Source of the DNA: Malachius bipustulatus
Lineage: Eukaryota > Arthropoda > Insecta > Coleoptera > Melyridae
Assembly: GCA_910589415.1 (NCBI GenBank)
Contig: OU342636.1
Coordinates: 41,989,735 to 42,053,734 of the forward strand
Direction of reading: 5' to 3'
Length of the DNA: 64,000 nucleotides
Shown: piece by piece, positions 39,601-51,277 of the stretch
Layout: every line of letters begins with the position of its first letter
Position numbering within the stretch: position 1 is the first letter of the stretch
Position numbers and translations under genes: made by a program
Notes under the pieces: model-generated
What the model was told of the DNA's origin: nothing
The model's input: the letters and a program-made list of their open reading frames with translations, nothing else
Databases searched by the model: none

Positions 39601-42600
39601 CTGTAACTTATGTGATATAACGGTAATGTAATATTTATAACAGAGGTTAGAGAATAAGGGGGTTTTTCATCTATATAGATCTCTTTTTTATATTTCTTTT
39701 ATCTAAGCTAAAAAGCTTGGATAGTTTGAACCCTTTAACCCTCTTCGAACCGCATTTTTTATAATGGTACTTCCTTATTTATGTTTTATTTTTTTATTTT
39801 ACACAAAAATCTTTACCTCAACTACGCAGCACACTATAAATACAGATAATTCAGAATTCTGATTGTTGAGATGTTTTCTTATAATTCACAACAATGTTCC
39901 CCAAATTTGATTAATATTACTAAGCTATGGAAACCTTAAAATCCTTTAAAAAAAGAATATAGAATTAGAATTGTTTTTCTCTAATTTGGTTCTTCTACAT
40001 TTTTGGGCCGGCTACACAAACGTAATTAAAAATATTTCATTTAATTACTGATTTTAAACTGCAAATTTTGAAAATATGAATTAACTCTTCTTAAAGGCAG
40101 TAAAACTTATTTCCAGCAATATCATACCAATATTTTCATGATACAGGGCATTTTTAAATCAGTAATTATCTGATTTTGAATTACATTTGTGCAACATTAC
40201 TCTGTGAAATTTTGCAGTTTTACTGACAATATTTTGTTAATTTTTGTTAATCACAGAATATATTTCCTTTTAATGTTAATACAAAAATAAATGTATCATT
40301 TTTAGAGCGTTAGAAGCACTAGTCAACTTCGCCTATTCCGGAAAAGTAATTTTAGACAAAGATAATGTACAAAGCATAATGATCGGGGCGTCATTTTTGC
40401 AACTAACCAAAGTTAGGGATGCTTGTGCAAATTATCTGCTACAGAGGTATGTACATATTATGTATAATACGATAAAAAAGAACAGTTTTTAAAGTTGACA
40501 TATGCGTTTCATAATTGAAATTTTGTTCTAGATTGCACCCGCAAAATGCACTCGGTTTTCGCCAGTTTGCAGAATCTTTGGGGAGCACCTTGCTTTCTGA
40601 ATCAGCTGAAAAATACATTGAAGCCTACTTTCATGAAGTGTCTCAGCATGATGAATTTTTAAATTTAGCCTTAAATGACATTAAGGCTTTACTGCATAAA
40701 AATGATTTAAGGGTGACGAGGTAAATATGCGAAGCTTTATTTTATCTGAAACGTGTGACTGATCCCTTTTATAATAAATTATTACTGCACTAATGTTTGT
40801 ATTAATGTCAAATTTCTGTGACTTTTTTAAAGCTAGACGTCAAATTAATTTTATTAACATTTTTGTAATCCCTTTTACGCTAAGAATAACTAAATGACTA
40901 AATTTTCTACCTAGGGATGATACCTTCTTCAGAAATGGCCACAGAAATCTGCCAGTTAGCTTAATAAGCCTTTATAATACCCACTGTTCATAATGTAACT
41001 TATTTCAATCGGTGGAAAAATAGTAATTGTACCTCGGTGGAAAAGCTCATTCCCGGACTGCTGTGTTGCTGAATTCGGCTGGCGCCTCTTTGGCAATGTG
41101 CACAGTCGTCCAGAAATGCTCCCTTTTTCACCTAAATACACAATATACTAGTTTCTACTTTTGGAACAATATCACAAAGCAGATGGTTCAGAGAGACGCC
41201 ATTAGTGTGTTGAAATTTCAAATCAGTCGGGAGAGTGCTCTTAATTTTTTTAAATTGCAGCGAAGAACAAGTATTTGAAGCATGTATGCGATGGGTGAAA
41301 TTTGAAGAAAAAAGAAAAGAGTTTTTACCTGAACTATTATCTCTAGTACGTTTGCCATTATTATCGCCCTTGTATCTAGCCGATAGAGTGACGCCTGACG
41401 AATTAATCAGATATTCCCTAAAGTGTCGGTTAGTATTTTTGACCATTTAATTCGATATAGAATGTAAAATAGTTTTCATTTAATTTTTTTGATAAACGTA
41501 TTTTAACTGTTTTTAGTGATCTAGTCGATGAGGCTCTAACGTGTCACTTGATACCTGAACGAAGGGCTTTATTACAAAGTTTTAGAATAGAACCGAGAGT
41601 AAGTGAAGTCAAAGGCTGTATTTATGTTGTTGGTGGACTAAACAAACATGGTAAACTGATCAAAAGACACGTCCCATAATCATGCAATTATTGTTAATAT
41701 TTGTTACTTTATTTAGGAGATTCTCTGAGCACGGTGGAATTTTATGATCCTAGAACCAATGACTGGCACATGGCTCCAGGCATGACAATGCTGAGATCTC
41801 GTTTGGGAGTGGCAGTGCTGCGAAGTAGACTTTACGCTTTTGGTGGCTACAATGGCAAAGATAGGCTGGCAAGTGTTGAAATGTACGATGCTGTTAAGAA
41901 AAAGTGGTCTATGGTGGGCCCCATGCAATGTAAAAGAAGGTAAGTAGATTTTTTTCAAAGCATTATGTTATTTCTTTGGATTAACAATAATAAATAACCC
42001 AACAAATAATAATTTATAGTGCTTTGGGAGCAACAGCATTGGGTGATCTTATTTACGTTTGCGGAGGTTATGACGGTGTAACATCATTGAATTCTGTGGA
42101 AAGGTATCATCCGGGAACCGATACCTGGTGTTCCTTGGCTCCGATGAATAAATCAAGAAGTGCTGGAGCTCTGATATCGTGTCAAGGTTTGTTTCGAATG
42201 ACCAATTATAGACAAACTAAGCATCTCACATGCAAGAACGCAACACTTTGTGAGAGATCTAAAACTACATAAATATACTGTACCTTCAAAATAATAGGCA
42301 CTCAGATCATTTCAGCAGTCTTCTGTCTTTCAAGGGTTGTCATTTCAGTATATATCATGAAATGGTGATGAAGTGATTGTGTTTAAAATGCAGAAAAAAT
42401 TCTTGTTCTGATTTATACTTTTTTTGTTCAGTCCTGCTTGGTAAATTTCAATATGTCATTAGAGATTCTCTCAGAGAAATCTGCAATTTTTCACTGCCAT
42501 TTCTGACTGTTCATCGAAAAAGCAATTCTGTTCGGCACACTCCTCTTGTGTTGATAATATTTCAGACTGATGAGCTGGAAATAACCAATGTGAAACATCA

Positions 42601-45600
42601 ATGTCTGTCTATACCATTAGGGTTGTGTCGTTCAGAAAACATTATTGTTTTTCAATAATCGGATTGCTGTAAATGATATGATTTAATTATTGTATCAATT
42701 TGTTTTTTACCTTGAAAGTGGTAAATTTTCAAAAAACATTTTTTTTTATGTGGAGTGAAGTTCCTTTTATGTAGCAAAAGTGACAAAAAGTGGTTTAGAA
42801 TCAACATCTAGACCTATGTAGGTACGAAATTTCAAAACCATCGGTCAACTATGATTTTTCATTTCTTAATGTCGATTTCATAAATTCAAAAGTTGTAATA
42901 AAAGATTATTAAGGCACAGAAAAAAATGTTTTTTTGAAAATTCCCACGAAATACTTGTTTTTTCAAAAGTAAAATTATGTTAGAAATTAGTCTGCAACTA
43001 AGCAGGGCTGAACCCCAAACAATTGAAATTCAATTTCATATTTTATAAAACTTTTATTACAGAAATAAGGAAAATAGATTGTTTTGAGAAAATATCAAGA
43101 CATAGTGGCAGCAATGTTTCTATTTTAAGCCCTTAATATTTCTGAGAACTTGGTGCCTACTATTTTGGAACTCAACTGCAAGTATTTTTTAACGTTAGCT
43201 TTCTATAATAATATGTCTGTTTTCTATAGTACATTAATTTATCGCTCAACAGGAAAAATTGTGCTAATAAAAAAATTTCACCTCACAGTAACCATTCCAC
43301 CAGCCTTTCTGATTACTAATGCCCATTTTCAGGAACTCGTCTTTATCGGTTTTCTCATTAAGGGCCTTTTTGATATAATTATTGAACTTTGCTCTTTATT
43401 TAATTGATAAGAAGTGTGCAAGTCAGTCTAACCCATTTAAACTAGCTTTTATCATTCTACTCTGTCACTTTTTTCTGTGACAGAATCATCATCAAAGACA
43501 ACAATCATGTGCAAGTGCCACGGTTTGTGTTAATAATTGTTGTTTTATTTTTTAGGTTATATATACGCTTTAGGTGGACATGATGGTTTATCAATATTTG
43601 ATTCTGTAGAAAGATATGATCCGACTAGCAATACATGGACAGAAGCTGCACCAATGTTAACTAAAAGGTAAATATGTAAATTAAACGGTATTACAGATCA
43701 ATAATAATTCATGTAATCTGGCATAGAAAAAAGAACTTTACAAAGAGCATATTTGTATAATATGTTTGGTTATTTTTGTAAAGTATGAAATTAAAACGAT
43801 ACTTAGCAATAACCTTGGAGGTTTTAGTTTTTAGCTGTAGTAAATTTTATGTTCTTAGAAAGAGCGATGTCTTGAAAATTCTTAACTAAGAGACATCCTG
43901 TAACTATGAGACTTCCTATATCGAATACTATTTTTCATGAAGCTAGATAGTTCTGAAGTTGTATCGCGATCAGTTGCTTACTTTTAATACCAATCTTACA
44001 ATTTGAAATCACCCATTATTTAGGCTTAAAATAATAAATTGAATTCACTACTTAAATACACTGGTGACATTTATAAATTTGAGATGTCAGCTTTTTGTGC
44101 AAATTTCATCCTTAAAGTTGTAATAAAGGTACTACAGAGCAAGAAAACGGTGAAATGATGCTGAAAAGTAACCTTAAATCATTTTGCTAATGAGAATGAG
44201 TAATTCACAATATTTGATGAAGAAGATAATCTGGAAGGTACCAGATAAAAGCAGATTCTTGAATGTTGTAGCTTATAGCTGAAATCTGGCACCGTGTAAA
44301 TTTTAACCTTACTTTATACTGTCTAGCTTCGTGAAAAATAGTACTATATAATGAATATAATTTAATAATTTTATTATGTTTGCTACAGGTGTCGTTTGGG
44401 TGTAGCTATATTGGGAGGAAAATTATACGCATGTGGTGGATACGATGGTAGTGCCTTCTTACAAACAGTTGAAATGTTCGATCCTGTTACCAGCAAGTAA
44501 GTACCTGCAGCCTTCTGATTTTACATGAGACTTTCAAGCTTCTGTAACCGGGGACTGTTAATACAAGTCTCTGTTACTTTTTCCGAGCCTTAAAATTTTA
44601 AAGGCGTTTTGAAAGGCTTTTTGAAAGGCCACACCAGTGACATACAAAACAAACAAGGCTTGTTGAAAGACAGTGACAAAACTGTATGTACCTGTAACTT
44701 ATTGTTGAAATCCACTGCGTGAAAGGAGAGAAAGCCCTGCATACTTACTTCATCTTTCTTTCCTTTCTTTTACCATTCTTTAGAGAGTTCATTTTTTAAG
44801 CCCTATATAACTATATTTTTATTTTATTTTTGCTATTTTTTTAGGCTTTCTACTTTTGGCCTCTTCTTAACTAACTAGTCTTTAAAATCAGTAGAAATCG
44901 GTCCACTCTTTTCGTTTTATTTAAAAAAGTATTGCTTCCATTGGCACCAGATCTGCAAAAGGTCGTGTAGAATAATGTGTATTACGATCCAGAGAAAAAA
45001 ATATCAAAACTTTACTCCAGGAAAACCATTAAAAAGAGGTGGAGTTTTTACATGTAAATCCCTATGTTGCATTGAAAAAGAAACTCACTGTATAACTCAC
45101 ATAATATAATAATCCATATATTGGCCCCGTGCTATACTTTTTGGTACTCCTAGGACCGGTTCTGGATCAATATATTTAGCCGAAGATCTATTTCTTGCTA
45201 GCTCGTCGGGTTTTCATTGCCTGTGATTCCCCTTTGCCCTGAAACCCACATCAAGGTTACTTTGTTGCGTCCTGTCAGGCTTTTGAAATTTTCGAGATAT
45301 TCACAGCATTCCCACAGTAGTCTGGATTTTATCTTGGGGTTTTCTGTAGCCTTTAGAACCGCCATTAGAACCCTTAGAAAACCATAAATAATTGAGCTAC
45401 CAACTTCTCTTTTTCTGTTAGGTAAAAACTCTGGTTAGACTTCTGATTTATTTCGTTTGTTTGATTTTGATTTACCATTATGTTTGGTTCTTTCTGTAAT
45501 ACTCTATCCAATACAACAGACGAAACTGAGTTGTCCGGAGTTGTATTTCTGTTCTGTTGGTGCTTTAAATCCATAGAGGCCAAAGCTCTTTCACTTTCAA

Positions 45601-46937
45601 TAAATTCCAGTAAGTAGGTACTGGCACTACTACCATATTTTATTTCAGGGAACCCTCCTTAATTATTATTATTATTATTGTGTTCCATTTACTGACTGTC
45701 TGTCAGTTATCCGCCTTATTCTATAGGCCCTCTTGTTGTTCTCTCTTACGGAGTTCTCCTTAGAGCATGGCATATATTTCTGATTGAAATATAGTTGCCA
45801 ACTACCCAAGAGATTTGCTGTGATGAGTGTTGTCCAGCTCATTGTATATGCCGGCTCCAGTCCCTCGATCGGTCTTTGACCCGTCTGTACATCAGGTTGT
45901 TCTGACCAGCCTGTTGCCATCTGTTGGTTCATTCCATTCCTCCTGATCCATGATTCTCACCTCAAAGTTCTTTTGGAATTTGAATTTTAGAGTCATGTGG
46001 TCTGTGTTTGCATCTAGCAGGTCCACTAACACACATGGCTTTTTATACTCTAGTTCTGGTTATTTGCCGCTTGGTTTGCAGCCTTAGGCACGCTATTCTT
46101 GCCTCTCCCATTATCATTAAATGAAGTGGAGGGAGGTCTAGAAGGACTTCCATTCCTGCAGTTGGGATTGTTTTAATTGCTCCCGTTATTCCAAACAACA
46201 TTGGTCTAATGACTCTGGTGTACGCCCAGTGCACCAAATTATGTGGTTTCCGCTCTCTTCTTAATTCTGTCTTAAATGCTGGTTCCAGGAGAGTTTTGAG
46301 TCCAATACATATTACATGTGTAGTTCATAGACTGGCAGACAATTATCAATCAAAATGATCTACTCTTCAGAATGAGTATGGTGGAGATAGAGAATAAAAT
46401 GTTGCCACTTTGCCAGAAAAAAAAACATGATAATGCAAGATAACAGGAATTTACATTAACAATGACGTGTTGACATTTGTATAGATAATCTGGAAGAATT
46501 TGGGTCATTATGTATTCATTTTCTGATTTACTTGTGTTAATAAATATCTCACCAATATTTAAGATACCAAACATAGTAAACAGTTATGAGAATTTGAAAA
46601 ATAATTTTAATCCATGTTGTCAGAATTTTTAAGGCAAATATCATATCTAGAATTTTGCTTGTCTCAGAGGCACCAGAAAAATTTTCAACTTTAGTGATAC
46701 TTGCCTAAGTCTTATGTAACTTTCAGATGGACATATGTGGCACCAATGAATGATCAACGGAGCCGTGTCGCCTTGACAGCAAACATGGGAAAACTGTGGG
46801 CAGTAGGAGGATATGATGGCATATCAAACTTGGTGTCGGTCGAGGTTTATGATCCCAAGACCAATACGTGGACGTATGCAGCACCCATGATTGCACATGA
46901 AGGAGGAGTAGGACTTGGCGTTATATCATTCCCTTGA
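36687..46937 (+). CDS. KLHL18: Kelch-like protein 18 (BTB-BACK-Kelch, Cullin-3 adaptor)
   Basis: Eleven coding exons: 36687-36854, 39259-39389, 40306-40446, 40532-40720, 41261-41428, 41517-41650, 41717-41939, 42020-42186, 43556-43667, 44389-44496 and 46727-46937. They join in phase to 583 residues (human 574). The BTB domain begins near [16 protein letters not shown] and continues in [19 protein letters not shown]. The BACK domain runs from [15 protein letters not shown] through [15 protein letters not shown]. Six Kelch blades follow, marked by [38 protein letters not shown] and WAVGGYDG. The C-terminus [12 protein letters not shown] matches the human EGGVGVGCIPL. Such proteins recruit substrates to CUL3 ubiquitin ligase; human KLHL18 acts on Aurora-A (family knowledge). 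Introns 1 and 10 hold LINE fragments in antisense. Confidence 0.95.
37440..38531 (-). pseudogene. LINE fragment: end of reverse transcriptase region and RNase H
   Basis: On the minus strand the order is a post-RT segment like other LINEs ([17 protein letters not shown]) near 38350, then RNase H signatures [13 protein letters not shown] near 38150 and [12 protein letters not shown] near 37990. Several stops and shifts break it. RNase H places it among I/Jockey-type non-LTR elements. It is antisense to KLHL18 in intron 1. Confidence 0.75.
42187..43555. other. KLHL18 intron 8
   Basis: AT-rich, with no inverted repeat or coding remnant I can recognise. The open frames here are short and match nothing known to me. 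Confidence 0.4.
45120..46290 (-). pseudogene. Second LINE fragment: RT end and RNase H
   Basis: On the minus strand, [20 protein letters not shown] with [12 protein letters not shown] (about 46080-46190) is the conserved stretch just after the RT domain. It is followed by [18 protein letters not shown] sequence in a shifted frame near 45880 and by RNase [19 protein letters not shown] near 45210-45270. Frameshifts and stops are frequent. The layout matches the fragment in intron 1 but the sequence has diverged, so the two are independent insertions. It lies in KLHL18 intron 10. Confidence 0.75.
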
Positions 46938-48276
46938 GGGAACCGTGTACGGGTGTTCAGGCCATTTTGAAAGCTAATATGTAACCAGTGGAAACACACA
47001 TGGACTGTTGATAGTCCTAACCGATTAGGATTATTAAGAGTATTATTATATAATACATTAATTACATATTATATGAAGAGGTTAATAAGAAGCAATCTAA
47101 TTTTTTAGCCCGTGAGTGGTCGTGCAGTGAGCATGTTGTTAACATTTTTGGGAAAAAATAATACTAAATGACAACTATGCGAGATATAACTTTCTTTGGC
47201 TAGTCTTAATTATTTATGTCTCTTCTAGTAGAGGTTCAAATTTGTCAGATTTGTAGGTGATAACAAAAAGCGGAAAGCAAACACGCGACAACTCAAGTTC
47301 CACTGAGACTACTCACAGGTTATAAAACGGTCTACCTACTCATCAAAAATCTAAAAGCAAAAATTTGCTGAAATTAAATGGCGAGAAAGGAATTTTGTAC
47401 AGAATTCAGTTAAGAAAATAGAGAGTTCTTTTCTTCATTCAAGTTGTAGCTCCACCGAGTAATTTGAGCTAGCACTGAGTTAGATTACAAAATCATTGGG
47501 CATGGGAATATTTCTGGCAAGACGAATGCAATGAAGATTATGCTAAGCAAACATAATATAAGTATAGCATCACCAAATAATGCTAAGTGTTCAATCGTTA
47601 ACATATTCATTGCCCTAAACATGCCATGCGAGTTACGTGTTTTACTACTTGAAACTTGTCACCACACAGCGCAACACTCGTTCTTATATCTATTGGTCTG
47701 AAAAACTTATAGGGACATTCCGGTGTTACGGCCTGTGCTGGAATATCCGATCAGGAATGCCACAGGTGGCTATAGCATGAGCAGTGAATGTGTTAATGTT
47801 TCTAGTTGAGGTATTTTGTAGAGGACGTTGTAAAAAAATTTCAAAGTACCTATCCAGAAACCACATCATCTCGTAAGAGGCAAGTAGTGTAGTCATTTTC
47901 AAATAATTTTAAGAGTATTTGAAATATTTCTGGAAAACTAAAATTGTTTTCATCTTTTTAGGAATTGTTTTCTAAAATTAGGAAAATACTTTCAGTAATT
48001 TCAGTGCATTTCAAAAGCTCATTAGATGATCTGAATTCTAAGAAAATTAGACAATTTTGAGTTACATGAATTTAAAGCGGAGGAGGGGGGGACCACATTG
48101 AGCCATAGACCCTTTGAGCTGCCCTTGTACACTACCATTGAAATTTTATTTTAATTTTAAAAGCCAGTGCTGAAGTCTATTGTTTTACTCAGTTTTGTAT
48201 TTTACAGTTAAATTTAAAAATGCAAGTTGAAAAGAAATCGCTTTTTTTATTTATCTACGCGTCATATGTACCATAC
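46938..48276. other. Region downstream of KLHL18
   Basis: This presumably holds the KLHL18 3' UTR; I see no clear AATAAA close to the stop. No other gene recognised. Confidence 0.35.
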
Positions 48277-48279
48277 TAA

Positions 48280-48832
48280 TGCCCGTATTCACGGAAACGA
48301 TAATTTCCTAAATAATTACGTAATCAATTATACCCATCTCACTCTATTTAAAAAAAACTGCATATAGTAGGATTAACTTTAAAAAGTCAGATGTGACGTC
48401 TTACTAACCGTCCGAATTAATATTTTTAATTTCACCAGAAAATGTCAAACAGTTAATTGTCAAGTTGTGAACGAGCGTAATTATTGAAGGAATCATTCAA
48501 AAAATGAATTGAACCGCTTACGTCAGTTTGAGAGCCACTGACAACTACATAAAATTTATTCACGTAATGACATTCTATCCTCTGTGTTGTGCATTTAATT
48601 CTCATTCAAAACCAATGTTGACGTATACTTATTTATGCGGGATGGAGTGTTTAGACAAACTGGACGGTTACTATAAAAACACGTACATGAAACAAAATAA
48701 ATCGAACTATCAAAAAGGATGTGTATTCTTAATCGATACGTATGACTTTTTAGACTTTATTGGACTATATCTCCATCTCACTCATTTAATTAATTACGTA
48801 ATTTAGGAAATTATCGTTTGTGAATACGGGCA
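48280..48832. mobile_element. Harbinger-like MITE, TGCCCG...CGGGCA family, copy 3, split by a nested insertion
   Basis: Left part 48280-48365 and right part 48767-48832 together reproduce the 29344 copy. The outer flanks are a perfect TAA pair (48277-48279, 48833-48835). A 401-bp insert interrupts it at ATAT. Confidence 0.88.
48366..48766. mobile_element. Nested MITE inside the Harbinger-like element
   Basis: It begins AGTAGGATTAACTTTAAAAA and its end, inverted, reads AGTCCAATAAAGTCTAAAAA; both continue GTCA. It is flanked by ATAT on both sides, whereas the uninterrupted sister copy has a single ATAT. TA-type insertion at the same point is an alternative reading. The interior is non-coding. 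Confidence 0.75.
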
Positions 48833-49191
48833 TAATACCGGTAAGCGGAAAACATCTTCAATAGAAATGCTACAAATCTGGTCATTTAAGTTCTAAGTTG
48901 TTTTTCTTTGGTTATATTTGAATTGAAAAAAGTAAACCAAACCTAATTGGCTTAGTGCTATCATCTATTATTGGTATAAGATTATCGTAACGAAATTCCG
49001 GTAATTGAAAAATTTGTAGCGCCTCTGTGGGAGACCCCCCCCTCCCCGTGATTGAGGTGGAAAGGAGTGTAAATAGTAGAACAAAGAGTAGGTAGATTTA
49101 ATTTTATAATTATATATAATAATGAATTAAATATAGTGGATATTTTTATTTTAAATCCTGATTAGCCTATTTAATAGGCATGTGATACATA

Positions 49192-49293
49192 TGCCCATAT
49201 TCACAAAGAAATCTTCTCGAATTTTGTTTTTAGATTTGGCCGAAAATTTACTTTAGCTCCACCCATCGAATATCTAACTTGTGAATACGGACA
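49192..49293. mobile_element. Short member of the TGCCCG MITE family, copy 4
   Basis: The 102-bp element has ends TGCCCATATTCACAA and the inverted TTGTGAATACGGACA. It is flanked by ATA and TTA, so the duplication is imperfect. The interior is unrelated to the other copies. Confidence 0.6.
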
Positions 49294-50219
49294 TTATAAT
49301 CTGGGAAATACTCGCAAGTCTCGAAACAAAACTCTATGTGATTTTGAGTTCTCTCTAGTTTTATTAGTTTATCTAAATGTGAATTAACTCGGGTATTCTC
49401 TCAAATATTTCGGTTGACGTCATTATTAACCCGATATCTAGCGATTCTTCTAACACAAGACATAAGATGCCTTTTTTACAGTAAATCAAACATTTGGATA
49501 ACATCACAACATTCGAAACGTGTATTAAATTGATCGAGTAAGGCCAATAAACTGTACCAGTAAAGAAGAAGAAATGTTTTTGTTTATTAATGAACAGCAA
49601 CATTTTTTATTTTCTAGTGATTTTTTTGTTTTTATTGTATACTGTAAAAAAGAGATGGACTAGGGACTTGGTGGTGTATTTTCCATAGTATAGGTAAACT
49701 CGATATCATTTATTAAAGCAGGTGTGTCATTGTTGCGTAATTTCCTAAAAACTAATAATAATTATTCACGGGTAGGCACCTAATTAATATTAAATAATGG
49801 TTATACCTACTTTGATTTGTGATATGCATTTTTTGTGAGCAGTTAATTACAGATATTCACAAGCTCTAAAATGTAAGTTGCAGTAAAAAAGCTAATAATT
49901 TGAAAAAAGTTAAAAAAAAAACTGAATTTAAAACTGTGCGAGTAGCTTATAGAGAAATCCCTCACCCTCTTGATCGTTATCCATTTTCAAAGTTAGTTTA
50001 GATATAAATGACCTAATGACTGTGTTACCTATAAATTAATTAATTGTTTCACGAAACTGTTTAATACATCATTATTGAACCAGTACCAGTGTGTTTTTTA
50101 ATTTTTTTTTTTTTTTTAAATTTGACTTTATTAATGCGATCACATATCCCTTCCCGACAATAATGAAAGTAAAATAAATAAATTAATAATACATTAGGAG
50201 TTTTCAGTAACACACCAGT

Positions 50220-50540
50220 ACTGCCACCTAATGGAAGATTCGACGATAGATCATAATAGAATTTCTTCAGAATCTTCATAGTTGTTGATATCAAGAAGAA
50301 AATCAATCAGTGGAGAACGATATGTGCCTAGTTGTTCATTTATTACTGCGTATTGTTGATTATGTAAATGTCTGTGGATCTCTAGAGATTCAAGAAAATT
50401 TAATTTAAAGTAATCATCACAATGATAAAGTAATTCAATTTTGTTGTTTACTGTTAGAGTGTGATTGTTTTCTATTAAGTGTTTTGCAAAATTTGATCTT
50501 TCTGGATGTTTGAGTCTGTAACTTTTTATTTTTTTTAAAT
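50220..50540 (-). pseudogene. Penelope-like element C-terminal (GIY-YIG region) fragment
   Basis: On the minus strand an open frame reads SYRLKHPERSNFAKHLIENN, then FLESLEIHRHLHNQQYAVIN, and ends ILL before a stop near 50265. An R-S-x-F-x-x-H-L-x-x-x-x-H motif followed by L-E-x-x-E-I is the pattern of the endonuclease end of Penelope-like retroelements. A T-rich tract at 50104-50120 would be its 3' tail. The upstream part of the element is absent. Confidence 0.55.
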
Positions 50541-51277
50541 CGTAAAATAAACTAAATTTCGCAAATCTTTATACTTATTATAATCCCAATAATAAGAGTG
50601 CTATCTTATTATTGAGATTAGAGAAAAATCGGAAAGAAAAATGCGAAAATGTTTTAGATGCTTTTATAAGCAATAAAACAGTCGCATAATTTTTTCTTGT
50701 CGTTTTCAATCAAGTGTAGTATTTCACTCGCGCATATTGGCTTTAAAAAAATGATGTTACAGCACTCCCCAGAGGCTCGTGCTGCAATTTTCATCTTCCT
50801 GGATAATAGCCATCATTATTGGCTTGTTGAAAAATATACTTTTAAAGCTTCATACTGCTCTAGAAATCTACAAACAACAGTATCAAGACTATTAAGAGAC
50901 AACCAACGTGTTTGTGATAATTCTAAATTTTATGCGGTTTTAATTGCAAATATTCTTGAAATTCAACAAAAGTTTTATATTTAAAAAAACTTTTAAAACT
51001 TAAAAAAATTTTGACTGGTGGCCATTTTTTAACGTATCTGAGTGCCGTGCCAGGTGACAGTACTGCCAGTGCTGCCAGTTGCCAGTTCCTCAAATTGGAG
51101 GGGATGGTCAGACTGTCACTTCTTTGAAAGGTGAAAATAAAACTGACATGTCTCATATGGCACTTGGTTAATTATTTAAAGTCATGCTGGTATCTGTCAT
51201 CTGTCAAGCAAGATGAAGAGTAAAGGAAAAAAGAAGAATATCAGATCGAATATAATGATGACATGGATCGAGCCACA

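Noticed and set aside
50697..50984. 95-codon ORF near the Penelope-like fragment
   Set aside because: Its sequence matches no family I know and it is on the opposite strand to the fragment; unsupported as a gene.
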